Below, in pieces: positions 8,078-17,505 of a DNA stretch of 44,817 nt. The notes below the pieces were generated by a model that made no database searches, was not told where the DNA came from, and saw only the letters and a list, made by a program, of their open reading frames with translations. Made by a program: the position numbers and the translations under genes. The stretch's first letter is position 1. Every line of letters begins with the position of its first letter. This DNA comes from an uncultured Granulosicoccaceae bacterium (GTDB taxonomy: Bacteria; Pseudomonadota; Gammaproteobacteria; Granulosicoccales; Granulosicoccaceae). Location: NCBI GenBank assembly GCA_937922945.1, contig CAKZUP010000050.1, forward strand, positions 1-44,817. Direction: 5' to 3'.

Positions 8078-9025
8078 ATGTCCTCGAACGAAACGAATCT
8101 TTCGCCCTATCGGCGCTTTTGTGTTGATGAATGGGCTGCGCTGAGGCGCAACACACCGCAGCCGCTAACTGAGGCCGAGCTTGAGCAAATGCGCGGCATG
8201 AACGAGCGCGTATCGCTCACCGAGGTAGAGCAGGTGTATTTGCCCCTGTCGCGATTGTTGAGTTTTCATGTTGCGTCGGTTCAAGACTTGAATGTGGGTG
8301 TGAGAAAATTCCTTGAAATTGAATCTGGTAAGGTGCCCTACATTATCGGTATAGCCGGGTCTGTGGCAGTGGGCAAAAGTACCGTGGCACGTGTTTTACG
8401 GTCGCTGTTGGCCCGTTGGCCTGAACACCCTAAGGTCGATCTAGTTTCCACCGATGGTTTTCTGCTACCCACGGCAACACTTGAAAAGCGTGAGATTATG
8501 CATCGCAAAGGTTTCCCTGAAAGCTTTGATCGCAATGCATTGCTGCAATTTTTATCCGACGTAAAAAGCGGCAAGCGACAGTTACGCGCACCGGTGTATT
8601 CGCATTTGCAATACGACATCGTGCCGGATGAATACGTGGAAGTAGACCAGCCCGATATCCTGATCGTTGAAGGGTTGAATGTACTGCAAACTCATGACAC
8701 CAAGCTTGGCGAGCAAAATGTGTTCGTATCCGACTACTTTGACTTTACAATGTATGTCGATGCAAAAACCGATGACATTCGGCAATGGTATGTCGATCGA
8801 TTTCTATCGTTGCGCTCCACGGTGTTTAATCAACCGGGTGCATACTTCAGTCATTACGCAAGCTTGAATGCAGAGGAAGCAACAGAGACGGCCAACAATA
8901 TTTGGCACAGTATTAATGAAGTTAATTTGAACGAGAATATTTTGCCAACAAAGAACCGGGCAAAGCTCATTTTGCAAAAAGACGCTAATCACGCCATAGA
9001 GTGTGTGGAAATGCGGAAAATGTAA
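8078..9025 (+). CDS. coaA: Type I pantothenate kinase
   Basis: The 315-residue protein matches bacterial CoaA in length and motifs. The N-terminus is [15 protein letters not shown]. The Walker A is [17 protein letters not shown] near residue 90, followed by [39 protein letters not shown] and [12 protein letters not shown]. It phosphorylates pantothenate with ATP, the first and feedback-controlled step of coenzyme A synthesis in the cytoplasm. It stands alone and is probably transcribed from its own promoter. Confidence 0.96.
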   Translation: MSSNETNLSPYRRFCVDEWAALRRNTPQPLTEAELEQMRGMNERVSLTEVEQVYLPLSRLLSFHVASVQDLNVGVRKFLEIESGKVPYIIGIAGSVAVGKSTVARVLRSLLARWPEHPKVDLVSTDGFLLPTATLEKREIMHRKGFPESFDRNALLQFLSDVKSGKRQLRAPVYSHLQYDIVPDEYVEVDQPDILIVEGLNVLQTHDTKLGEQNVFVSDYFDFTMYVDAKTDDIRQWYVDRFLSLRSTVFNQPGAYFSHYASLNAEEATETANNIWHSINEVNLNENILPTKNRAKLILQKDANHAIECVEMRKM

Positions 9026-9132
9026 CGCTGGGCAGGTGCGCGCTGTTCGCGTGTGCGTTTTTCCACGTACACTGGTAGAAGCTTAATATTGGAGTCAAAA
9101 TCATCAGTAACGCAAATCTTTTTTCGCGTGTT

Positions 9133-10404
9133 GTGGCCATGGTAGGTGCGGCTGCTATTTTAATGAGGCGTTGGGGCAAAGAAACTGATGAGCCCGTGTT
9201 TGGCAGCCAGCCAGACATACCAGAGGCTAAGCCGCAGGGGATACCGACCTTAAAAATGCCAACGGCCAAAGGTTGGGTTGAAGGGCATAAGCCTACAACA
9301 GCACCTGGTTTGGCAGTCAATATGTTTGCTGGCGATTTAATCCATCCGCGGTGGATTCATGTTCTCCCGAACAACGATGTGCTGGTTGCCGAAGCCTTAC
9401 CCACTGCAGGTCCGGTGAAGTCTGCCTTCGACTATGCGATTGTCAGCACCATGAAACGCGCAGCAGCGCTTGGTGTTTCGGCAAATAGAATTACGCGCTT
9501 TCGCGATACCAATGGCGATGGTGTTGGCGACGAAAGAACGCCGTTTCTGGAGAATCAGACGCAACCCTTTGGCATGGCCTTGGTAGACAACACGTTTTAT
9601 GTCGGCAATACCGATGGCGTTGTGGCGTTTGACTACGAAGAAGGTGCAACGCATATAGTCGGTGAAGGCCACAAGTTAGTTGACTTTAAACCCGGCGGTC
9701 ATTGGACGCGCAGTTTGTTGGCAAGCGCCGATGGTAAAAAGCTGTATGCCGGTGTGGGTTCGAATACCAACATTGCCGACAATGGCATGGAAGAAGAAGA
9801 GGGTCGCGCAGCCATCTATGAACTCGATCTTGAATCTGGTCAATCGCGTATTTTTGCATCAGGGCTTCGTAATGCAGTTGGTCTTGCCTGGGAGCCAGAG
9901 ACCAATGCCTTATGGACGGTTGTTAACGAGCGCGATGGGCTAGGTGATGAAGTGCCTCCGGACTATTTAACATCGGTTAAAGACGGCGGTTTTTACGGCT
10001 GGCCTTATTGTTACTGGGAACAAATTGTTGACGATCGTGTACCCCAAAACCCTGAAATGGTCGCCAAGGCCATTGCGCCGGACTACGCGTTGGGTGGCCA
10101 TACCGCTTCGTTGGGCTTGTGTTGGATGGCGGCGGGCACATTGCCGGGGTTTGATACCGATGGCATGGTGATAGGTCAGCACGGTTCCTGGAACCGGAGC
10201 ACGTTAAGCGGTTACAAGGTGGTGTTTGTGCCTTTCGAGAATGGCAAGCCCAATGGCCCGCCGCGCGATATTCTGTCTGGATTTCTTGCACCAGACGAGA
10301 AGCATTCTTACGGGCGTCCGGTGGGTGTGGCCATTGGGCCCGATAACTGCCTATTGGTCGCAGACGATGTTGGAAACGTAATCTGGCGGGTAACTGGCGC
10401 ATAG
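9133..10404 (+). CDS. PQQ-dependent sugar (sorbosone) dehydrogenase-like beta-propeller protein
   Basis: A 423-residue protein with the soluble glucose/sorbosone dehydrogenase fold. Recognisable segments are IHVLPNNDVLVAEALPT, ITRFRDTNGDGVGDERT, NQTQPFGMALVDNTFYVGNTDG, IFASGLRNAVGLAWEPET, LWTVVNERDGLGDEVPPDYL, GGFYGWPYCYW, and the C-terminal GQHGSWNRS and YGRPVGVAIGPDNCLLVADD. These proteins oxidise sugars with PQQ in the periplasm, though many family members have no tested activity. The hydrophobic N-terminal stretch (VVAMVGAAAILM) looks like part of an export anchor. The start is unclear: the frame opens at 9079 with no ATG before 9139, and GGAG at 9091 points to a rare start codon just after it. 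Confidence 0.85.
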   Translation: MAMVGAAAILMRRWGKETDEPVFGSQPDIPEAKPQGIPTLKMPTAKGWVEGHKPTTAPGLAVNMFAGDLIHPRWIHVLPNNDVLVAEALPTAGPVKSAFDYAIVSTMKRAAALGVSANRITRFRDTNGDGVGDERTPFLENQTQPFGMALVDNTFYVGNTDGVVAFDYEEGATHIVGEGHKLVDFKPGGHWTRSLLASADGKKLYAGVGSNTNIADNGMEEEEGRAAIYELDLESGQSRIFASGLRNAVGLAWEPETNALWTVVNERDGLGDEVPPDYLTSVKDGGFYGWPYCYWEQIVDDRVPQNPEMVAKAIAPDYALGGHTASLGLCWMAAGTLPGFDTDGMVIGQHGSWNRSTLSGYKVVFVPFENGKPNGPPRDILSGFLAPDEKHSYGRPVGVAIGPDNCLLVADDVGNVIWRVTGA

Positions 10405-10525
10405 TTCACTTTTCACTACAGCTGAACTGGCAATTCGGTGATTATTCGTCAGCACAGGTAAACGGCATTAGCTATCATTACCCAATGATTCATCAATCCA
10501 GTGTCAGCCGGGATACATCACTCCT

Positions 10526-12370
10526 GTGCGCGTAGCAACATACACACAACCGAGCATGGCGGTGCAGGGCTCTTTCCCTGCGCTGTTGGTGCTTGCGCTC
10601 ACCATATTGCTGGGCTCCAGTGCGTTGCACTCGCTAATGACGCATTTTGCGCCGCAGTTGCACAGTGGTATTGCGGTGCTGTGGCTACTCACCTACATCG
10701 CAGCTTTTGTCGGCTTAATGTTCAATCACGGAATCAATTGGATTTCGTGGCTTGCTCGCTATCGAATTCTGTTGGTTATCCTGTTGCTGGGTACCACCGT
10801 GTCGGTGTCATGGTCGTTAGATGCCGCAGTGTCGGCCGAGCGAGTTGTGCATTTATTGGGTTGTTCGGTGTTGGCCATCTATATTGGCTTTATGGTTCCA
10901 CTGCTCACCATACTGCGCGTTACCGCGCTTATTATGGGTGTCATTATGCTGGCAAGCATTGGGGCTGCGATTGCGCTACCCGCGCTAGGTCTGGAATCGT
11001 ATGAAGGTGCCATCGTTTGGCGGGGCATTCTGAATTCCAAGAACGCATTGGGTTTCTGGGCGGCAGTGGCGGTGTTGTTGTACTTAACACTCAGCGCCTC
11101 ATACATGAATTTCGGTATGAAGCTGCTGTGCTATCTGCTCGCATTGGCATCACTGTATGTGCTCATTGAAAGTGATTCTGCAACGTCGTTGCTGGCCATG
11201 CTTGTTGCAGGCGCACTTTCGCTGTATCTGTATATTGCCTTTCGGTTTCAGTTGGGTTTTATCCGCATGGTGGTGTTGGCATTGCTGCTGGGCGGCTTGC
11301 TGGGTTTTATATTGTCCAACATCGATACGGCTCAAATTGTTGGCCGCTCAGGCGATTTGACTGGCCGTGGTGAAGTGTGGCGGCAAACGTGGAAGCTGAT
11401 AATGGCCAAACCGCTCACCGGTTACGGATACGGTTCTATCTGGTTTCCGAACGATGCCACCATTTGGATGCAACAAAGCCTCACCGACTTTACATGGGTG
11501 GTTTATCACGCTCACAACGGGTTTTTACAGGTTGCATCTGAAATCGGTTTGCCTCTGTCGTGCATTGCATTATTAATGGTTGCGCAACAGCTTATCGAAA
11601 TATTTTATTGTCAGTATGAACGGCAACAGGTGGGTGTGCTGTTCGTATTGGCATTCGTGGTGGCGTATTTAATCAGTAATTTTTCAGAAGCTCGATTTTT
11701 GGTGAATCGGGAGCTGTACTGGATATTCTTTATTGCGCTGCCCATTAGTATGCTTCGGCAGATCAATTTGATATCTCTTAATGAGGTCGAAGAAGATGAT
11801 GCTCTTGATGGCTATCCTGCCGGTGCAGCTGCTGGTTATCAGTATGCAGGCGTGCCACCGGATAAACCCTGGTTACGGCCTATCAATCAGAAAGAGGCTG
11901 CTCGTATTGGTGCGCCAGTAGCATCAGCCGCGTCAACAGTTGCGGCCGGCCAGACCAATTCAGTTTCGCAAATTGGCTATCACGATGACACTGAAGTTGA
12001 TATACAGGCTGATGAATCAACCAATGTAAACTTCGATCTGGGCGAACTGGATTTGACTGAAAGTGGTGACCATACGCTGGATACCACGCGCGCGGAAACG
12101 CTCGATAGTGACAATACCTTGGAAGATCACACACAGGCAGACACGTTAGATAATGCCAGTGTCTACGATGCAACGAACAACATAGGCTTGCAGGCACCGA
12201 TAAAACCCTATGAGGCTTTTGACGCTGAACAAACTATGGATGTCAGTCATGCTGATGATCACTATCTGGTCGATGATACCGATTTGGACGGTGTAGATCG
12301 CTATGACATGGATTTTGACGATGACGATGAAGGCGACGATTGGGTTGATATTCCACTAGGCGATAAGTAA
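10526..12370 (+). CDS. O-antigen ligase/polymerase-like (Wzy_C) membrane protein with long acidic tail
   Basis: The first 400 residues hold about ten membrane helices. The Wzy_C-type region is GRSGDLTGRGEVWRQTWKLI, GYGYGSIW and the large periplasmic loop YHAHNGFLQVASEIGLPLS, typical of ligases and polymerases that move undecaprenyl-linked glycans. Residues about 415-614 are an unusual cytoplasmic-type tail. It is low in complexity and very acidic, with DLGELDLTESGD, TLDSDNTLEDH and a final DFDDDDEGDDW. Start is GTG at 10526. No glycosyltransferase genes lie nearby, so the glycan is unknown. The family usually ends soon after the last helix. Confidence 0.82.
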   Translation: MRVATYTQPSMAVQGSFPALLVLALTILLGSSALHSLMTHFAPQLHSGIAVLWLLTYIAAFVGLMFNHGINWISWLARYRILLVILLLGTTVSVSWSLDAAVSAERVVHLLGCSVLAIYIGFMVPLLTILRVTALIMGVIMLASIGAAIALPALGLESYEGAIVWRGILNSKNALGFWAAVAVLLYLTLSASYMNFGMKLLCYLLALASLYVLIESDSATSLLAMLVAGALSLYLYIAFRFQLGFIRMVVLALLLGGLLGFILSNIDTAQIVGRSGDLTGRGEVWRQTWKLIMAKPLTGYGYGSIWFPNDATIWMQQSLTDFTWVVYHAHNGFLQVASEIGLPLSCIALLMVAQQLIEIFYCQYERQQVGVLFVLAFVVAYLISNFSEARFLVNRELYWIFFIALPISMLRQINLISLNEVEEDDALDGYPAGAAAGYQYAGVPPDKPWLRPINQKEAARIGAPVASAASTVAAGQTNSVSQIGYHDDTEVDIQADESTNVNFDLGELDLTESGDHTLDTTRAETLDSDNTLEDHTQADTLDNASVYDATNNIGLQAPIKPYEAFDAEQTMDVSHADDHYLVDDTDLDGVDRYDMDFDDDDEGDDWVDIPLGDK

Positions 12371-12448
12371 GTACCGGGCGTACACTATCTACCTGGGTAC
12401 AACTTTATTTCCTTATCCCTGGCTCATTATTTAAACGGTTGTATTGAA

Positions 12449-13045
12449 ATGACCCCTGAGAAGCTTCGCGAATTATATGGTGACGTAAGCCCCCGCGCTG
12501 CCGCGAAAGAAATTACTGTATTCGATAAACACTGCAGAAAATTTATTGCGCATTCCACGTTTCTTATTCTTGGCACCTCTAATGGCGAATCGCTTGATCT
12601 ATCGCCAAAAGGCGATCCGGCTGGCTTTGTCACGGTCGAAAGCGATACCACTTTGCTAATCCCCGACAGGCCGGGTAACAATCGCTTAGACGGAATGTTG
12701 AATATTCTGCAGTGTCCTCAGGTTGCATTATTGTTTCTTATACCTTCGGTACACGAAACTTTGCGGGTGAATGGTCGAGCTGAAATATTAGACGATGCTG
12801 CTATCTGCAAGCAGTTTGCTATGCGTGGTAGAGCACCTAAAACGGTTATGCGAGTTATTGCTGAGCAAATTTTTACGCATTGTGGCAAAGCACCATTGCG
12901 TGCAGGTCTTTGGAATCCGGAAAAGTGGAGCGCTGAACGACCTGTTCCTACTCTGGGTGAAATGATACGCGATCATGCAGAAATGGCGGTGGACTCTACT
13001 GATCAGAAAGTGATAGACAAACAGTATAACGACACGCTTTACTAA
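12449..13045 (+). CDS. PPOX-type flavoprotein (MSMEG_1061-like pyridoxamine 5'-phosphate oxidase family)
   Basis: A 198-residue protein with the split-barrel FMN-binding pattern of the MSMEG_1061 group: FIAHSTFLILGTSN, then LDLSPKGDPAGFVTV, LLIPDRPGNNRLDGMLNIL, VALLFLIPSVHETLRVNGRAEI, and the conserved end ALMRAxL-like KAPLRAGLWNPEKW. Members bind FMN or F420-like cofactors. The physiological substrate is unknown, and true PdxH activity is unlikely. It is a single gene, convergent with the metallophosphoesterase downstream. Confidence 0.82.
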   Translation: MTPEKLRELYGDVSPRAAAKEITVFDKHCRKFIAHSTFLILGTSNGESLDLSPKGDPAGFVTVESDTTLLIPDRPGNNRLDGMLNILQCPQVALLFLIPSVHETLRVNGRAEILDDAAICKQFAMRGRAPKTVMRVIAEQIFTHCGKAPLRAGLWNPEKWSAERPVPTLGEMIRDHAEMAVDSTDQKVIDKQYNDTLY

Positions 13046-13091
13046 CGCTAAACAAGCCGTAAGAGCGTCGCGTTTGATCCAAGTCCCTGGA

Positions 13092-14144
13092 TTAGCTGTG
13101 GTTCGTTAGCAAATCAATGACGGTCATTTCACTTTGAGTACCCAGCCGAAATAATGGCCCCCATGTGCCCGTTCCCACCGAAACATACAAGGATTTACCC
13201 GCCTGCGAAAACAATCCTGCCATTTGTGGGTACCTGCGTTTGACCAATAAACCGAATGGAAACATTTGTCCGGCATGAGTATGCCCGGATAAGGTGAGGT
13301 CGATATTGCGCTCTAATGCCGCCTGCCATCCGTCAGGCCGATGGTAGAGCAACACGGAGTAGGCGGTTGGGTCGAGCTGCAGTGTTTCAATGATCTCTGG
13401 TAACGAATCGGGCTTTTCACGATCGTCGATTCCAATGATTTGCATGCCGTGTGAATTGATTTTGGCATCGCGAAGCACAGTGACTCCGTGCGACTCAATG
13501 GCACGTAAAGCTTTGTTCAAGTCAACATAGCATTCGTGGTTGCCAATGCACATATAAGTGGGTGCTGTGAGATCGGCAAGCGCTGCCAGTTCCTGGCGAC
13601 CGACCGAAGAGGCATCGAGCAAGTCACCGGTGATAAATACTAGATCCGGCTTTTCTGCATTCACCTGATTAACCACTTTATGCAGAAAAGCAGCCGATCT
13701 TGAGCCGATATGTACATCGCTGATTTGGACAATGCGCACAGGCGTGTTGAGCTGTGGGGCGTTAAGTTCGATGTACCGGTTCTTGATGGTTATCGCGTGC
13801 CATACCGATAGTGCTGCTAAACCTATCCAGGCAATTAACACGAAGATACCAACGCGCTGTGTATCTGCAACCAGTGTGAAAAAGGAGGCAACCACGATAA
13901 GTGACATTAACACCGTGCATGCACCAAGTGTTTGCATCCAACACCAGCGCAGCATCATGTTATTGGATTTATTCAGCGTGTGCCAAAATGACAACAATGC
14001 GGGTCCGCTAAGTACTAGCGCGACAAGAAGCAGAGGCAAAACGGGGCTTCTGGTTAGCCATGCAAGTAGTGTCATTAGCGGTGCTAATATCGTCACAAAC
14101 AGCACGAGCGCGCCAAGGACGTAAAATGGCCAACTTCTTCTCAT
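13092..14144 (-). CDS. Membrane-anchored calcineurin-like metallophosphoesterase
   Basis: A 350-residue protein. Residues 1-135 contain four predicted membrane helices (VLGALVLFVTILAPLMTLLAW and others). Then comes a complete calcineurin-like domain with metal-binding motifs in the right order: QISDVHIGS, FITGDLLDA, IGNHECYVD, LYHRPDGW and LSGHTHAGQM. It resembles the YkuE/YaeI group, some members of which cut UDP- or lipid-linked phosphates at the membrane surface. The exact substrate cannot be deduced. Transcribed leftward, with a repeat-rich leader at 14154-14216. Confidence 0.87.
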   Translation of the reverse strand: MRRSWPFYVLGALVLFVTILAPLMTLLAWLTRSPVLPLLLVALVLSGPALLSFWHTLNKSNNMMLRWCWMQTLGACTVLMSLIVVASFFTLVADTQRVGIFVLIAWIGLAALSVWHAITIKNRYIELNAPQLNTPVRIVQISDVHIGSRSAAFLHKVVNQVNAEKPDLVFITGDLLDASSVGRQELAALADLTAPTYMCIGNHECYVDLNKALRAIESHGVTVLRDAKINSHGMQIIGIDDREKPDSLPEIIETLQLDPTAYSVLLYHRPDGWQAALERNIDLTLSGHTHAGQMFPFGLLVKRRYPQMAGLFSQAGKSLYVSVGTGTWGPLFRLGTQSEMTVIDLLTNHS

Positions 14145-14153
14145 GGTCTAATT

Positions 14154-14216
14154 TTCAAGCACTGTATGGTTTTCAAAAGATGTTTAATTTTCAAGAGATG
14201 TTTAAGTTCCAAAACA
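14154..14216. repeat. 18-bp degenerate tandem repeat
   Basis: About 3.5 units of 18 bases starting at 14154, 14172, 14190 and 14208. The core is TTTCAAxxGATGTTTAA. Read on the plus strand it would encode a FQxMFx hexapeptide repeat, but no convincing gene contains it. It lies 10-72 bases before the metallophosphoesterase start and could affect that gene's leader. Confidence 0.7.
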
Positions 14217-14314
14217 GTGAGTGTCGTTGCTTAACCCTTATACGTGTAATCTCGAACATTGGAATGTATGTGTCTGGCTACTGATGCGCTAATTGGCGTG
14301 GTAGCGCCAATGAA

Positions 14315-14926
14315 TCAGATAACGATGTCGCCACGGTCGATCAGTATTTTGGCTTTAAACAAACTCGCCATGGCCAGGCCATCGGTGATTCGCCCGTCCA
14401 GCGCCATGTCGATAGCCTGTGTTAACGGTAATTTTTGAATCCTTAAATCTTCTGTATCGTCTGGCTCGCAGTCACCGAACTGTAAATCCTGTGCGATGAA
14501 CCCAACTGCGAATTCGTCGGTGACAGAGTTGGAGGTGTGCAATTCAAGTAACGGTGTCCAGCTGTTGGCCGTTATGCCGGTTTCTTCTCTAAGCTCTCTT
14601 TTTGCAACACTCAAGTTATCTTCCTGCGGCGTACCACCACCTTCGGGAATTTCCCACATGTACTCGTTGAGCGTGTATCGGTATTGTCCCACTAACCAGG
14701 TATTGCCTTCGCTATCGATTGGTACGATACCAACGGCGGTGTTTTTAAAGTGCACCATGCCGTAAATTCCGGCATTTCCGGTTGGGGCTGTTACATCACG
14801 GTGAGTAACGGTAATCCACGGGTTGTCGTACATTTCTTTTATCGTGTGGGTTTGCCATGGATTGGGTTTTGATTCAGTCACAGAGGTTAAGGCCAAGTGG
14901 ATTCGTGAGCGCTTATTGTATCGCAC
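14315..14926 (-). CDS. NUDIX hydrolase (ADP-ribose pyrophosphatase-like)
   Basis: Up to 203 residues, with a complete Nudix box GGGTPQEDNLSVAKRELREE followed by TGI, near residue 97 (G-x5-E-x7-REUxEExGU). It is preceded by GIVPIDSEGNTWLVGQYRY and EYMWEIPEGG. This is the layout of ADP-ribose and nucleotide-sugar pyrophosphatases, which cut X-linked nucleoside diphosphates using Mg2+. The conserved part starts at TESKPNPWQTHTIKEMYDNP, so the GTG at 14881 may be the true start instead of the ATG at 14926. Cytoplasmic and single-gene. Confidence 0.88.
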   Translation of the reverse strand: MRYNKRSRIHLALTSVTESKPNPWQTHTIKEMYDNPWITVTHRDVTAPTGNAGIYGMVHFKNTAVGIVPIDSEGNTWLVGQYRYTLNEYMWEIPEGGGTPQEDNLSVAKRELREETGITANSWTPLLELHTSNSVTDEFAVGFIAQDLQFGDCEPDDTEDLRIQKLPLTQAIDMALDGRITDGLAMASLFKAKILIDRGDIVI

Positions 14927-14960
14927 TTGCGCCTGAGTTCAGGCCATTATTGGAGAGGGA

Positions 14961-14984
14961 CAGCCCGCTCAGCAGGGCGGGCTG
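14961..14984. terminator. GC-rich hairpin, probable terminator
   Basis: CAGCCCGC (14961-14968) and GCGGGCTG (14977-14984) form a perfect 8-bp stem with an 8-base loop. It lies between the leftward lipoprotein gene ending at 15057 and the NUDIX gene. There is no clear T-run on either side, so the hairpin could be a weak intrinsic terminator or an mRNA-stabilising structure. Confidence 0.55.
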
Positions 14985-15056
14985 CGAATTGGCAACTCAT
15001 GCCAGGTAGTTTGTTATTGCGCACCGATATCAAAACCGATAACGATGTGCAAGGTT

Positions 15057-15551
15057 TTATCGAGAATGTAGTTCTTGCAGTTGCTGCAGCGTTTGCGCAC
15101 CTTTAATCGCTGCATCTCTGGCTTGTAACGCCAGTTCATTTGCTTTAACTGCGGCATCACCTGCCAGTTCAGCCGATTTGGCTACCGTATTTTTATAGGT
15201 ACCAGTGAGCAACTCTTTCGATGCCAGTGTGCCTGCTTCGATGAGTATTTTTCTATTGACGGGTTGGTTGTTGAATACCACTGTGGTGGGTGCAGTATCT
15301 ACCGTGCCGTCTCCGTGCTTCTTGAACGCACATTTCATATTGCCGGTTTGCCCATTTGCGCTGGTGAAGTCGACTTTTACATCAACTGTGCGACTTCCGT
15401 CCGATTTCGAATCACTGTCCCAGCTGGCGACGGTGCTGCCTGTTAACTGTTGGGTTACGGCCTGACACATGGCCAGTTGTGGGTTGTCGGTGTTAGTGCA
15501 AGCGCTGATGCCCAGAATGGCAAGCGACAAAGTGAACGCAAGCTTGTGCAT
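15057..15551 (-). CDS. Hypothetical lipoprotein
   Basis: Start chosen at the ATG at 15551, with AAGGAA upstream. The 164-residue product has a lipoprotein signal (MHKLAFTLSLAILGISAC, with lipobox ISAC), so the mature N-terminus is Cys18. The middle has a short beta-rich region (RTVDVKVDFTSANGQTGNMKCAF). The last 60 residues are an Ala- and Gln-rich helix (SAELAGDAAVKANELALQAR) that may form a coiled coil. I do not recognise a family. Envelope location is well supported and function unknown. Confidence 0.7.
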   Translation of the reverse strand: MHKLAFTLSLAILGISACTNTDNPQLAMCQAVTQQLTGSTVASWDSDSKSDGSRTVDVKVDFTSANGQTGNMKCAFKKHGDGTVDTAPTTVVFNNQPVNRKILIEAGTLASKELLTGTYKNTVAKSAELAGDAAVKANELALQARDAAIKGAQTLQQLQELHSR

Positions 15552-15671
15552 GTAGTTTCCTTGTTGGATTGTTTGCACGCACTATACTTGCGAGTGCATA
15601 AAGTTGTCCACGCCAAAGCCTTGCAAAACTGCCATGGTTTTGTGTCAACTTGTAAACTGTGTTTTTATTAT

Positions 15672-16265
15672 TCAGGTTGGTCGGTAGAGCATGGCGAGAA
15701 TAACCACCATCAATAGCGATGCGCCCATTAATACATTGATGGTTCTTTGTGTTCGGTTTGATAACGACATGCGCTTTAAGCCAATACCTGCCGCCAGCCA
15801 AAGTAAATGAATGGGAATCCAAATGGCGTTGATAAGCACAAATTTCCACACGATTTCGCCAAGTGTCGACATACTGCTGAATGGAAAACCGGTGAATAGC
15901 GCGGTGTTGACGACGTAGGCTTTCGGGTTAATGGCCTGCAAAGCAATCCCATTCAGAATGCCGGGTGCGCGTTGTTTTTCGATAAACGCTATTTTGGATC
16001 CTGCCAGCGCAATCTTGGCCGCAAGGTAAAATAAATAAGCGATCGATACATACAGCAGTGCGGGCCGCACAATCGGGTGAGCCAGCATTAATCCTGCTAT
16101 GCCTGTAACCACGGCTAATGCTACAAGATTGGTTCCAATAAACAATCCTGTTAGGTAGCGGTACGCAGGCTTTGCACCGAATGCTGCGCTAACGCCGGCC
16201 GTCGATAAAACGCCCGGGCCGGGCGTAATGAGCAGAAAAAACACTGAAGCGAAAAACGCGAGCAT
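15672..16265 (-). CDS. LysE/RhtB-family amino-acid exporter
   Basis: A 197-residue protein with six hydrophobic helices and the family signature near the N-terminus (FLLITPGPGVLSTAGVSAAFG), plus GLFIGTNLVALAV and the mid-protein NPKAYVVNTALFTGF. LysE-type proteins export amino acids or related metabolites across the inner membrane using the proton gradient. The substrate is not predictable. It is a single gene on the minus strand. Confidence 0.88.
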   Translation of the reverse strand: MLAFFASVFFLLITPGPGVLSTAGVSAAFGAKPAYRYLTGLFIGTNLVALAVVTGIAGLMLAHPIVRPALLYVSIAYLFYLAAKIALAGSKIAFIEKQRAPGILNGIALQAINPKAYVVNTALFTGFPFSSMSTLGEIVWKFVLINAIWIPIHLLWLAAGIGLKRMSLSNRTQRTINVLMGASLLMVVILAMLYRPT

Positions 16266-16417
16266 GGTTTGTAGAGACTGTTGACTCTACTGCATGGTAA
16301 TGGCAGCGTTGTTTAAATACCAGCAAATCACGTTCGCGAATATATTAACGCATGGCGCTGATTTGACGTTTCGCTTAGGCGAGAAGCGTTGCCTTCCTGA
16401 TTTTATTGACGCAGGTA

Positions 16418-17260
16418 TTAAAAAGCAGTGCCAAACATATTGGTCCAATAGTATCGATACTGCGCACCTTGATCTTCCACGCACACCACGGCTGTTTCTT
16501 CGAAAGCCGGGTTCATAATGTTTTCGCAGTGACCAGGGCTGTCCAGCCACGCCTGAATGACCGATTCGGTAGTTGGCTGCCCAGCGGCGATGTTTTCTCC
16601 AACCGTTCTCCAATCGTAATTCTGCGTTGTAACTCGTTGTGAGGCGCTCGAGCCATCGCTGCCGGTGTGACTAAAGAAATTATGCGTAGCCATATCAGTG
16701 GAATGGGTAAGGGCGGCTGCCTGCAATTTGTTGTTCCACACGACGCTGGGCGCTGCTGCAAACTCGCGGTTACCACACATGCGGGCTTCCGCTCTGGCCT
16801 GATTGATAAGATACAACGTGCTCGCCTGAACCTCTTGTGGCAAAGCACCGCAGCTTGCGCTATCCGGGTTAGCCACTGGCTGAGGAGCAGGTTGCGGTTC
16901 CTGTAATGGTTCAGGTTCAGGTGTTGGCTCAGATTCTGGTGTGGGTTCAGATTCAGGAACGGGTTCCGGTTCTTGCGCTGGCACAAGTTCTGGTTCTGGA
17001 GCAGGTTCCGGCGCAGGTTCTTCAGTGGGGGCCTGTGTCGATGGACGATCCGTATCAATCTGTGTGTCGGGTACAGGGCTGATAGGGTCAGTGGGTTCCG
17101 GTGATTGCGTTGCGTCAATGATTGCCTGGGCGGCACCCAAGCTCAGATTTGCTTCGTTCGGGGTTGAATCGACGCCGGCTGATCCGCAGGCTGCTATCAA
17201 TGTACTCAGAATAAGAATGCTGGGTGAAAGCGCGAAATGCTGGATTTTTTGTGCGGACAT
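16418..17260 (-). CDS. CAP-domain (SCP/PR-1) lipoprotein with Glu-Pro-rich linker
   Basis: The start is the ATG at 17260 ([13 protein letters not shown]), placed six bases after AGGA. The frame is open further upstream but that part has no ribosome site. The lipoprotein signal ends with LIAAC. Residues about 75-130 are a Pro/Glu-rich linker of EPxPEP and SEPTPE repeats. The C-terminal 140 residues are a CAP domain: [56 protein letters not shown] and [10 protein letters not shown]. Bacterial CAP proteins are secreted or surface-bound and mostly of unknown function. The linker probably spans from the membrane anchor. Confidence 0.88.
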   Translation of the reverse strand: MSAQKIQHFALSPSILILSTLIAACGSAGVDSTPNEANLSLGAAQAIIDATQSPEPTDPISPVPDTQIDTDRPSTQAPTEEPAPEPAPEPELVPAQEPEPVPESEPTPESEPTPEPEPLQEPQPAPQPVANPDSASCGALPQEVQASTLYLINQARAEARMCGNREFAAAPSVVWNNKLQAAALTHSTDMATHNFFSHTGSDGSSASQRVTTQNYDWRTVGENIAAGQPTTESVIQAWLDSPGHCENIMNPAFEETAVVCVEDQGAQYRYYWTNMFGTAF

Positions 17261-17505
17261 TCTCATTCCTACTGAAACAGCTGTTAGGGGTTGTAGCGGC
17301 TGACCGATGGTTGGTTTTGCGGTATTTATGTTAGCTATCGTTAAGCGATGCGCTGCTTGGTTTGTAAATGTGAAAAACACAGCAAATATCCGCGTCGTGG
17401 TTCTCACTAAAGAGAGGCATTCTAAATTGACGCTGCAAAGGACTGTGCTACCGTAGTAAATTGCTCGGCTGGAGATCTTTCAACAAGATGGTTTGGGGGT
17501 TGTTA

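Noticed and set aside
16513..17136. 207-codon frame within the CAP-domain lipoprotein
   Set aside because: It overlaps the same strand in another frame. Its Asn/Leu/Arg repeat is only the shifted reading of the Glu-Pro linker.
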